DNA of 64,000 nucleotides from Nocardioides sp. SLBN-35 (GTDB taxonomy: Bacteria; Actinomycetota; Actinomycetes; Propionibacteriales; Nocardioidaceae), in NCBI RefSeq assembly GCF_006715725.1, contig NZ_VFNU01000001.1:4216001-4280000 (forward strand). Reading direction: 5' to 3'. This document shows positions 57,845-64,000 of this stretch, piece after piece. The first letter of the stretch is position 1; each line of letters opens with the position of its first letter. The translations under genes were made by a program, and so were the position numbers. The notes beneath the pieces were generated by a model. The model did no database searches and was not told the DNA's origin. It saw only the letters and a list, made by a program, of their open reading frames with translations.

Positions 57845-58510
57845 GTGCCCGCCACCGCCCGCGACCGCCTCGTCGCCGCCGCCTTCGAGCTCTTCGCCGG
57901 GCAGGGGTACGACGCCACCACGGTCGAGGAGATCACCACCCGTGCCGGGACCGGCCGGAGCACCTTCTTCCGCCACTTCCCCACCAAGGACGACGTCGTG
58001 CTGCCCGACCACGAGGCGCTGCTGCGCCGGGTCGACGAGCGCCTGGCGACCGCGTCGGCCGCCGGGCACGAGGTCGCGCTGCGCGAGGCGGCCGGGATGG
58101 TGCTGGAGCACTACCTCGCCGAGGGCGAGACCGCCCGAACCCGCTACCGGCTGGCCAGCTCGGTTCCGGCGATCCGCGACCGCGAGATCGCGAGCGTGCA
58201 GCGCTACGTGCGGCTGTTCGGCAAGCACGTCCATCGCTGGCTCGACGCCGAGGCCGACGGTCCGCTGCGGGCCGAGCTGGTCGCCTCCGCCGTCGTGATC
58301 GCCCACAACCACGTCCTGCGGCAGTGGCTGCGTGGCGCCGTCGACGACGCCGCCACCACCCGGGCGCTCGTCGACCGCTCCCTGGACCACGCCCTCGCAC
58401 TGCTGCGCGGACCGGCGGCGGCCGGCTCGCCCACGATCGTGATCACCAGCGGCGGGCGTGACGTCGAGCAGGTCGTGCGCGACGTGCGCGACGCCCTCGG
58501 CGGGTCCTGA
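57845..58510 (+). CDS. TetR-family regulator
   Basis: 221 aa from GTG 57845. N-terminal HTH (RDRLVAAAFELFAGQGYDAT, EEITTRAGTGRSTFFRHFPT) and a helical ligand domain of unknown ligand. Likely represses the divergent acyl-CoA dehydrogenase gene and senses an acyl-CoA. The C-terminal 50 residues (PTIVITSGGRDVEQVVRDVR) are an unusual short extension. Confidence 0.92.
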   Translation: MPATARDRLVAAAFELFAGQGYDATTVEEITTRAGTGRSTFFRHFPTKDDVVLPDHEALLRRVDERLATASAAGHEVALREAAGMVLEHYLAEGETARTRYRLASSVPAIRDREIASVQRYVRLFGKHVHRWLDAEADGPLRAELVASAVVIAHNHVLRQWLRGAVDDAATTRALVDRSLDHALALLRGPAAAGSPTIVITSGGRDVEQVVRDVRDALGGS

Positions 58511-58547
58511 CCGGGAAGATCCGGGGCCCCGCGGGCCTTGGGTCGAT

Positions 58548-58985
58548 ATGAACTCCCCCGACCGGCTCGACCACCTCGACCACCTCGACCCCGAGACCAT
58601 CGACTGGATGCTGGACGACGCCACGACGTGGGCGGTCGTCGGCCTGTCCGGCAACCCGGACCGGACGGCGTACCGGATCGCCGAGCTGCTGCAGTCGCGC
58701 GGCAAGAAGATCGTCCCGATCCACCCGTCCGCGCCGGTCGTGCTCGGCGAGCAGGGCTACGCGACGCTCGCCGACGTGCCGTTCCCGATCGACGTGGTCG
58801 ACGTGTTCCGCCGCTCCGAGGACGCCGGGCGGTTCGCCGACGAGGCGGTCGCGGTCGGCGCGGGTGGCGTGTGGTTCCAGCTCGGCGTCGTCGACCGGGC
58901 CGCCTTCGAGCGGACCCGGGCGGCCGGCGTACCGATGGTCATGGACACCTGTCCGGCGATCGAGTGGCGCAAGCGCGCCCGCTGA
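58548..58985 (+). CDS. CoA-binding domain protein (YccU type)
   Basis: 145 aa. Rossmann CoA-binding fold: TTWAVVGLSGNPDRTAYRIA, LLQSRGKKIVPIHPSAPVVL and VDVFRRSEDAGRFADEAVAV, with GGVWFQLGVVD and MDTCPAIEW at the end, all standard in the YccU family. Binds CoA or acyl-CoA; role unknown. The N-terminus has a short DHLDHLD repeat. Probably co-transcribed with tetR. Confidence 0.9.
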   Translation: MNSPDRLDHLDHLDPETIDWMLDDATTWAVVGLSGNPDRTAYRIAELLQSRGKKIVPIHPSAPVVLGEQGYATLADVPFPIDVVDVFRRSEDAGRFADEAVAVGAGGVWFQLGVVDRAAFERTRAAGVPMVMDTCPAIEWRKRAR

Positions 58986-58988
58986 GCG

Positions 58989-59477
58989 CTACTGGTCGCG
59001 GACGACGGCGCCCTTCGCCTCGGCGGCGAGCTTCAGCTCGGCCTGGAAGTCGCTCATCTGCCGCTGCAGCGCCGGGTCGGTCGCCGCGAGGATGCGTACG
59101 GCGAGCAGGCCGGCATTGCGCGCGCCGCCGATCGCGACCGTCGCCACCGGCACGCCCGCCGGCATCTGGACGATGGAGAGCAGCGAGTCCATGCCGTCGA
59201 GGTACTTCAGCGGCACCGGCACGCCGATCACCGGCAGCGGCGTCACCGCAGCGAGCATGCCCGGCAGGTGAGCCGCACCACCGGCCCCGGCGATGATCAC
59301 CGACAGGCCGCGCTCAGCGGCGTCCTGGCCGTAGGCCAGCATCTCGGCGGGCATCCGGTGCGCCGAGACGACGTCGGCCTCGTAGGAGATCCCGAACTCC
59401 CGCAACGCCTCGGCCGCGGCCTTCATCACCGGCCAGTCGGAGTCGGAGCCCATCACGATGCCCACGCGCGCAGTCAT
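58989..59477 (-). CDS. purE: N5-carboxyaminoimidazole ribonucleotide mutase
   Basis: 162 aa, class I PurE. VGIVMGSDSDWPVMKAAAEA, SAHRMPAEMLAYG (catalytic His) and IAGAGGAAHLPGMLAAVTPL are complete. It moves the carboxylate from N5 to C4 of the aminoimidazole ring in purine synthesis, using the PurK product. The two genes are split by a lipoprotein gene on the other strand. Confidence 0.96.
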   Translation of the reverse strand: MTARVGIVMGSDSDWPVMKAAAEALREFGISYEADVVSAHRMPAEMLAYGQDAAERGLSVIIAGAGGAAHLPGMLAAVTPLPVIGVPVPLKYLDGMDSLLSIVQMPAGVPVATVAIGGARNAGLLAVRILAATDPALQRQMSDFQAELKLAAEAKGAVVRDQ

Positions 59478-59519
59478 GGGGAGAGGTTATCGGCGCGCCC
59501 ACTGGGGAGGATCGGCGCC

Positions 59520-60059
59520 ATGTCACGCAGTGCTCCGGTCGCCGGCCTCGCGGCGGCGCTCCTCGTCCTCACGTCCTGCTCCGGCACGCCGGAGGCCAGC
59601 CTCGAGCCCGAGGTGTTGACGCGGGTCCTGTGCGGCCTGCACCAGCAGCAGCGCGGCGTCAGCGGCATGGAGCTCGCGAGCGACGACGACCAGAACGCGC
59701 TGTGGCAGGCACAGGTCGCCCTCAGCACGCACCTCTCGCCCGCGATCGCCGACGGGATCGACCGCGCCGACTTCTCGGTCCGCGACCTGCTGGTGGGCAA
59801 CGAGCCGGACGAGGAGAACGTCGAGGAGGGCAGGTCCCAGGTCGACGACGCGTGCGCCGACGTCGACGAGGTGGCTCCGGATGCCGAGCTGTACGCCGGC
59901 ATCGGCTGCCTGTTCGTGGCGGAGGGCGGCGCGGTGTGGGGCGACGGCCAGGACCTGGCCATCGCGACCGGCGTCCTCGACGACACCTACGACGACCTCG
60001 CGAAGGCTGCCGGTCAGGACGACAGCGGCCCGCTGGCCGACGCCTGCGCCGACCTCTGA
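59520..60059 (+). CDS. Lipoprotein of unknown function
   Basis: 179 aa. Signal peptide with lipobox LTSC (Cys about 20); the mature part is acidic and helical (LEPEVLTRVLCGLHQQQRGV, DLLVGNEPDEENVEEGRSQV) with four or five Cys. Inserted between purE and purK on the opposite strand, an unusual place compared with mycobacteria. No family recognised. Confidence 0.75.
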   Translation: MSRSAPVAGLAAALLVLTSCSGTPEASLEPEVLTRVLCGLHQQQRGVSGMELASDDDQNALWQAQVALSTHLSPAIADGIDRADFSVRDLLVGNEPDEENVEEGRSQVDDACADVDEVAPDAELYAGIGCLFVAEGGAVWGDGQDLAIATGVLDDTYDDLAKAAGQDDSGPLADACADL

Positions 60060-60062
60060 GCG

Positions 60063-61241
60063 CTACTCGCTCTCGTTGCCGAGGTCGCCGCGGAACCACG
60101 CGGCGGCGTGCCGCCCCCGCTCGAGGCAGTCGTCGAGGTCGTCGCCGTACACGTTGACGTGGCCGACCTTGCGGCCCGGCCGCAGGTCCTTGCCGTAGAG
60201 GTGGACCCGCAGCTGCGGGTCGCGAGCCAGGGCGTGCGGATAGCCGTCGTAGAGGCGGCCGACGTCGGGGTTGTCGCCGCCGAGGATGTTGACCATGACC
60301 GTCCACCGCGCACGCGGCGCGGGTGAGCCGAGGGGCAGGTCGAGGGCGGCGCGCAGGTGGTTCTCGAACTGGCTGGTGACCGCACCGTCCTGGGTCCAGT
60401 GGCCGGTGTTGTGGGGGCGCATCGCGAGCTCGTTGATGTAGACCGCCGGGCGGCCCTCGGCGTCGACCGCCTCGAACAGCTCGACGGCGAGGATGCCGGT
60501 GACGTCGAGCTCGCCGGCGATGCGCAGCGCCAGCTCCTGGGCGGAGGTGGCCAGCGCCGGGTCGAGGTCCGGGGCGGGGGCGACGACCTCGCGGCACACG
60601 CCGTCGACCTGGAGCGTCGCGACGACCGGGTACGCCGCCGCCTGGCCGCTGGGGGCGCGGGCGACGAGGGCCGAGAGCTCGCGGCGGAAGTCGACGAGCT
60701 CCTCGGCGAGCAGGCGGACGCCTCGCTCCGCGGCCGCAGCCAGGGGCTCGGCGACGTCGGCCGGCGTCCGCACGACCCAGACGCCCTTGCCGTCGTACCC
60801 GCCGCGGGAGACCTTGAGGACGCAGGGCAGGCCGAACGCCTCGACGTCCGCCTCGGTCGCGACCACGGCCCAGCGCGGCTGAGGGGCGCCGAGGCGCGTC
60901 ATCGCCTCGCGCATCACGATCTTGTCCTGGGCGTGGACCAGGGCCTCGGGTCCCGGGTGGGCCACGACGCCGTCGGCGGCGAGCGCGCGGAGGTGCTCGG
61001 TCGGGACGTGCTCGTGGTCGAAGGTGACGACCGAGCAGCCCTCGGTGACGGTGCGCAGTGTGGTCAGGTCGCGGTAGTCGCCGACCATCTGGTCGGGGAT
61101 GACCTGGGCGGCGGAGACGCCGTCGGCCTCGGCCAGCAGGCGCAGTGGTACGCCGAGGGCCACAGCGGGCTGGGCCATCATGCGGGCGAGCTGGCCGCCT
61201 CCGATCACGGCGATCCGGGGCGCGGGTTCGGTCGTCGACAC
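60063..61241 (-). CDS. purK: N5-carboxyaminoimidazole ribonucleotide synthase
   Basis: 392 aa, ATP-grasp enzyme. IAVIGGGQLARMMAQPAVAL opens it; VLKVSRGGYDGKGVWVVRTP is the ATP-grasp core, and ILAVELFEAVDAEGRPAVYI with ELAMRPHNTGHWTQDGAVTS the metal/AIR site. It carboxylates AIR at N5 with bicarbonate and ATP. Distal domain complete (HLYGKDLRPGRKVGHVNVYG). Confidence 0.96.
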   Translation of the reverse strand: MSTTEPAPRIAVIGGGQLARMMAQPAVALGVPLRLLAEADGVSAAQVIPDQMVGDYRDLTTLRTVTEGCSVVTFDHEHVPTEHLRALAADGVVAHPGPEALVHAQDKIVMREAMTRLGAPQPRWAVVATEADVEAFGLPCVLKVSRGGYDGKGVWVVRTPADVAEPLAAAAERGVRLLAEELVDFRRELSALVARAPSGQAAAYPVVATLQVDGVCREVVAPAPDLDPALATSAQELALRIAGELDVTGILAVELFEAVDAEGRPAVYINELAMRPHNTGHWTQDGAVTSQFENHLRAALDLPLGSPAPRARWTVMVNILGGDNPDVGRLYDGYPHALARDPQLRVHLYGKDLRPGRKVGHVNVYGDDLDDCLERGRHAAAWFRGDLGNESE

Positions 61242-61268
61242 GGCCGAACCCTACGAGGTACGGAGGTG

Positions 61269-61595
61269 CTACGCCGAACTGGTGGCGTCGGCGGCCATGC
61301 CGAGCTCGAAGCGCAGGCCCTGGCCGCGGATGGTGGTGATCAGGCGGGGCTGGCGGGTGTCGTCGCCGAGCTTGCGGCGTACCCACCCCAGGTGGACGTC
61401 GATCGTCTTCGACGACGTCCAGAAGGTCACGCCCCAGACGTCGCGCATCAGCTCCTCACGGCTGACCACCGACCCGGCGCGCGCGATGAGCGCGTGCACC
61501 AGGTCGAACTCCTTGCGCGACAACAGGATCTCGCGGTCCCCACGCCACGTTCGCCGGGTCGACGGGTCGACCCGTACGTCCTGCACCTCGATCAC
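61269..61595 (-). CDS. Stand-alone OmpR/PhoB-type winged-helix protein
   Basis: 108 aa from GTG 61595. Only the effector half of an OmpR regulator is present: VRVDPSTRRTWRGDREILLS, RKEFDLVHALIARAGSVVSR, DVWGVTFWTSSKTIDVHLGW and LITTIRGQGLRFE. There is no receiver, so it is not phosphorylated and must be controlled by amount or by a partner. A 20-bp palindrome 40 bp upstream may be its own operator. It lies between purK and a cyclase gene. Confidence 0.85.
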   Translation of the reverse strand: MIEVQDVRVDPSTRRTWRGDREILLSRKEFDLVHALIARAGSVVSREELMRDVWGVTFWTSSKTIDVHLGWVRRKLGDDTRQPRLITTIRGQGLRFELGMAADATSSA

Positions 61596-61635
61596 ATGGG
61601 CCAAGGTAAGGACGCAGGGGCCACCAGGGGCGTGG

Positions 61636-61655
61636 AATGCAAAGAATTTTGCATT
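61636..61655 (-). promoter_or_regulatory. A+T-rich perfect palindrome upstream of the winged-helix gene
   Basis: AATGCAAAGAATTTTGCATT: 8-bp perfect arms (AATGCAAA/TTTGCATT) around GAAT, in a gap between two minus-strand genes and very A+T-rich for this genome. Confidence 0.6.
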
Positions 61656-61708
61656 GAGAGGGCGCGCCAAAACCACCGCTGACCAGCGGATACGTGAGTT
61701 GACGAAGG

Positions 61709-62635
61709 TCAGGCTCGCCTGACCGCGACGGGCTCGACGACGCCGAAGCCGCGCACCGGACGGGCCGGCAGCGGGCGCGACTCGACCTGGTCGTCGGGCA
61801 GCAGGTCGGCCGTCGCGTGGTCGACGATGATCCGGTTGCGGCGCGCGACCTGCGTGAGCCGGGCAGCCAGGTTGACCGGCGGGCCGAAGACGTCGCCCAT
61901 CCGCAGCACCACGCCGCCGGTGGCCAGGCCGACGCGGACGTCGGGCATCCGCGGGTCGCGGCCGATCACGTTGATGATCCCCTCGGCGGTGGCGAAGGCG
62001 GCCATCGGGTCGTCGTTCACGTAGAGCACGGCGTCGCCCATGCTCTTGATCAGCCGGCCGTTCTCGCCGGCGATGACGTCGCCGCACCGTGCCTCGAAGA
62101 CCTCGACCAGCTCGCCGATCCGCTCGCGGGACACCTCGTTGGACAGCGCGGTGAAGCCGACGATGTCGGCGAAGCCGACGCTGAGGTCGGTGGTGTGGGG
62201 ATCGTCGTCGAGGGCGCGGACCGCCTCCATCCGCGCGATGGCGGCGGCGAGGTGGCGACGCCACGCGTAGACGAGGAGGTCCTCGAAGCTCTCCCCCAGC
62301 CGGGCGGTCACCCAGGCGCCGGGGTCCTCGGCGTCCTCGGGCGCGGCGTCGGCGACGTGTTGGACCAGCTCGCCGACCTCCCAGTCGGCCAGCCGGGCCA
62401 TGGTGATGCCGATGCCGCGGGTGACGTTGAGGGCGACCTCGGGGACCACGACCTCGTCGTCGGGCCCCTGCCCGAGGATGCGCATCGCGGCGACGTCGGC
62501 ATCCGTGTAGGCCGGCTCGTCGCCGTGCTCGGCGAACCCGAGGGTGCGGAACAGGCGACGGGTCAGGTCGAGCGGCAGGCCGGCACGCTCGGCCACCTCG
62601 GCGGCGGTGAGCCGGGGCTCACCGCTGTCAGACAC
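61709..62635 (-). CDS. Class III adenylate/guanylate cyclase with MerR-like N-terminus
   Basis: 308 aa. The N-terminal adenylate cyclase regulatory domain (LTAAEVAERAGLPLDLTRRL, YTDADVAAMRILGQ) resembles a MerR-type helix-turn-helix. The cyclase domain (about 140-305) has metal Asp in VGFADIVGFTALSNEVSRER, GRLIKSMGDAVLYVNDD and GDVFGPPVNLAARLTQ. It makes cAMP or cGMP; the substrate-determining residues were not resolved. Overlaps the PH gene by 8 bp. Confidence 0.9.
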   Translation of the reverse strand: MSDSGEPRLTAAEVAERAGLPLDLTRRLFRTLGFAEHGDEPAYTDADVAAMRILGQGPDDEVVVPEVALNVTRGIGITMARLADWEVGELVQHVADAAPEDAEDPGAWVTARLGESFEDLLVYAWRRHLAAAIARMEAVRALDDDPHTTDLSVGFADIVGFTALSNEVSRERIGELVEVFEARCGDVIAGENGRLIKSMGDAVLYVNDDPMAAFATAEGIINVIGRDPRMPDVRVGLATGGVVLRMGDVFGPPVNLAARLTQVARRNRIIVDHATADLLPDDQVESRPLPARPVRGFGVVEPVAVRRA

Positions 62636-63149
62636 CTTCGTCCCGGCGCGGCGCCGGCCCGCTGTGCAGCTCGTGGAGCAGCTCGTTGAGCTGGCGCTGG
62701 GTGGCCTCCACGTGCGGGATGTCGTTGAGGCGCACCGTGCCGAAGGTCGAGGCGTCGGAGATCAGCAGGCTGCCACAGCCGAACGGCCGGTCGAGCAGGT
62801 TGATCTCCATCGCGATGTCGCTGACGCGCGCGAGCGGGATGTCGTGGCCGCGGCGCGTGATGATCCCGTTGCGGGTGATCAGCCGGCGGTCCGTGAACGC
62901 GTGCACCGTGGTCAGCCAGTCGAGGAACGGGCGCACGGAGAACCACAGGATCCCGATGATCACGAGCACCCACACGATGAGGGTGAGCACCCGCTGGAAG
63001 CCGGTGTCGTCGAGGAGGACCTGCGCGGCGACGCCGATGGCGAGGAGCACCACGAGCGCGAGGATCGGCCCGAACAGCGCCTTGGGGTGCTGGCGGGTGC
63101 TGAGCACGAGTCGCTCGCCGGGGTTGAGCAGCTTCTTCGAGATGGCCAC
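62628..63149 (-). CDS. PH-domain (bPH2/DUF304) membrane protein
   Basis: 173 aa. Two helices (about 26-48 and 54-76) follow a short cytoplasmic start (SKKLLNPGERLVLSTRQHPK); the bPH2 domain (HAFTDRRLITRNGIITRRGH, DIPLARVSDIAMEINLLDRP, GSLLISDASTFGTVRLNDIP) is complete. Same place as Rv3278c. Membrane role unknown; co-transcribed with the cyclase gene. Confidence 0.9.
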   Translation of the reverse strand: MAISKKLLNPGERLVLSTRQHPKALFGPILALVVLLAIGVAAQVLLDDTGFQRVLTLIVWVLVIIGILWFSVRPFLDWLTTVHAFTDRRLITRNGIITRRGHDIPLARVSDIAMEINLLDRPFGCGSLLISDASTFGTVRLNDIPHVEATQRQLNELLHELHSGPAPRRDEGV

Positions 63150-63178
63150 GGTCAGATCATTCCATCAAGTGGGCCCGA

Positions 63179-64000
63179 TCAGGCCGAGGTCGGGCGGACG
63201 TGGATCACGTCGCCGGCGCCGACCCGCTCGGTCCCGGCGGCCGTGGTGACCACGAGCCGGCCGTCGTCGTCGATGTCGGTGGCCCGGCCGAGCAGCTCCC
63301 CGCCGCCGGGCAGCTCGACGCGTACGTCGCGACCGAGGGTCGCGCAGTGGGAGCGGTACGACGTCGCCAGGCGCGTGGTGCCCTGCTCGCCGCCGGCCTG
63401 CCACACGTCGTACCCCTCACGGACGGCCGCGACCACGGCGAGGAGGACCGAGGTGCGGTCGGGCCCGCCGGGGCCGGCGACGGCGAGGCTGGTCGCGGTC
63501 GGGACGGGCAGCTCGTCGGCGGTCATCGCCACGTTGATGCCGACGCCGACGATGGCGGCGGGACCGGTCGGGGTCTCGACCCGCTCGACGAGGATGCCCG
63601 CGACCTTGCGGTCGGCGTCGAGGAGGACGTCGTTGGGCCACTTGACCTTCGCGTCGTAGCCGAGCGCCGTGATCGCCTTCGCCACGTTGTGGCCGACGAG
63701 CAGCGGGAGCCACGGCCAGGACGCCGGCGGCACCGTCGGGCGCAGCACCAGCGAGAAGGTCACCGCAGTGCCCGGTGGCGTCTCCCAGGTGCGGTCGAGG
63801 CGGCCGCGGCCCGACGACTGGTGGTCGGCGACGACCACGAGGCCCTCGTGTGCACCGGCCCGGGCCCGCTCGGCCGCGACCTCGTTGGTCGAGGGTGTCT
63901 CGGGGAGCAGCTCGAAGGTGAGGTCGGGGGTCAGGTCGGACGCGCCGGCGAGACGGTCGCCGTCGAGCGGTCCACGGGTGGGGGTCGGAGTGGAGCCGGA
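63179..64000 (-). CDS. birA: Biotin-[acetyl-CoA carboxylase] ligase (start beyond the window)
   Basis: The last 273 codons are present; the N-terminus lies beyond base 64000. It makes biotinyl-AMP and loads the biotin carrier of acyl-CoA carboxylases. Motifs: PETPSTNEVAAERAR (substrate Ser/Thr), the biotinyl-AMP loop SSGRGRLDRTWETPPG, KWPNDVLLDADRKVAGILVE and the C-terminal SH3-like domain (LLGRATDIDDDGRLVVTTAA). About 30 residues precede the catalytic start in the window (GPLDGDRLAGA), leaving no room for a repressor HTH unless it lies outside. Confidence 0.94.
   Translation of the reverse strand, partial: SGSTPTPTRGPLDGDRLAGASDLTPDLTFELLPETPSTNEVAAERARAGAHEGLVVVADHQSSGRGRLDRTWETPPGTAVTFSLVLRPTVPPASWPWLPLLVGHNVAKAITALGYDAKVKWPNDVLLDADRKVAGILVERVETPTGPAAIVGVGINVAMTADELPVPTATSLAVAGPGGPDRTSVLLAVVAAVREGYDVWQAGGEQGTTRLATSYRSHCATLGRDVRVELPGGGELLGRATDIDDDGRLVVTTAAGTERVGAGDVIHVRPTSA

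Overview
The window is high-G+C actinobacterial chromosome, most likely a Nocardioides-type member of the Propionibacteriales. The signs are GC-rich codon use with many GTG starts, MtrAB-LpqB, a WhiB regulator, F420 biosynthesis genes, a galactofuranan assembly cluster and an LCP/sortase surface apparatus. From memory, most of the gene order parallels the Mycobacterium tuberculosis Rv3241c-Rv3280 block: hpf, comF, lpqB, mtrB, mtrA, sahH, then SIS/TobH, manB, DUF3499, zincin-like protein, whiB2, fbiA, fbiB, mannose-1-P guanylyltransferase, TIGR03089, LCP, and finally fadE25, purE, purK, PH protein, birA. Accessory material is placed between these conserved pieces.

Layout. 1-10.0 kb, minus strand: a YcaQ-like DNA glycosylase, an orphan NarL-type regulator, hpf, comF, the mtrA-mtrB-lpqB operon and ahcY. 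10.1-16.0 kb: a DUF222/HNH endonuclease gene split by a 4,543-bp integrative element (11262-15804, 10-bp direct repeat CCTGCAACCT at both ends). The element holds a lower-GC SIR2-domain gene that is a likely NAD-depleting defence effector, an HUH rolling-circle Rep, a translationally coupled 62-aa ORF and a large serine recombinase. This is the most unusual part of the window.

16.1-23.5 kb: an FMN riboswitch driving a RibH2-type lumazine synthase, membrane proteins (DUF808, acyltransferase-3, PH-like), then the compact mannose-phosphate operon manB-Trm112-TobH. 23.5-33.4 kb: DUF5719, a very large GT2/membrane protein, whiB, fbiAB, DUF3105, mannose-1-phosphate guanylyltransferase and TIGR03089. 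33.4-43.6 kb is cell-envelope machinery: a secreted PGRP amidase, then an overlapping operon glf-glfT2-Wzm-Wzt that makes and exports a galactofuranose polymer, a PAP2 phosphatase and two GT2 enzymes. 43.6-53.4 kb: vapBC, a 161-bp element with 19-bp inverted termini, an IMPase, two LCP proteins, a PLP dehydratase with divergent LysR, a thioesterase, an enoyl-CoA hydratase, a DUF1059 protein and a GH6 lipoprotein. 53.6-64 kb: a class-E-like sortase flanked by two LPNTG substrates, a secreted protein, FadE25-like dehydrogenase with divergent TetR, purE/purK, a lone winged-helix regulator, a nucleotidyl cyclase, a PH protein and partial birA.

Intergenic DNA carries several repeat families. One is a roughly 115-bp palindromic element present three times (2984-3102, 31127-31240 inverted, 31296-31409). 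Others are a MITE-like element at 44757-44917 and a four-unit palindrome at 53421-53537. A possible structured RNA lies at 3109-3376. No rRNA, tRNA or CRISPR array was found.
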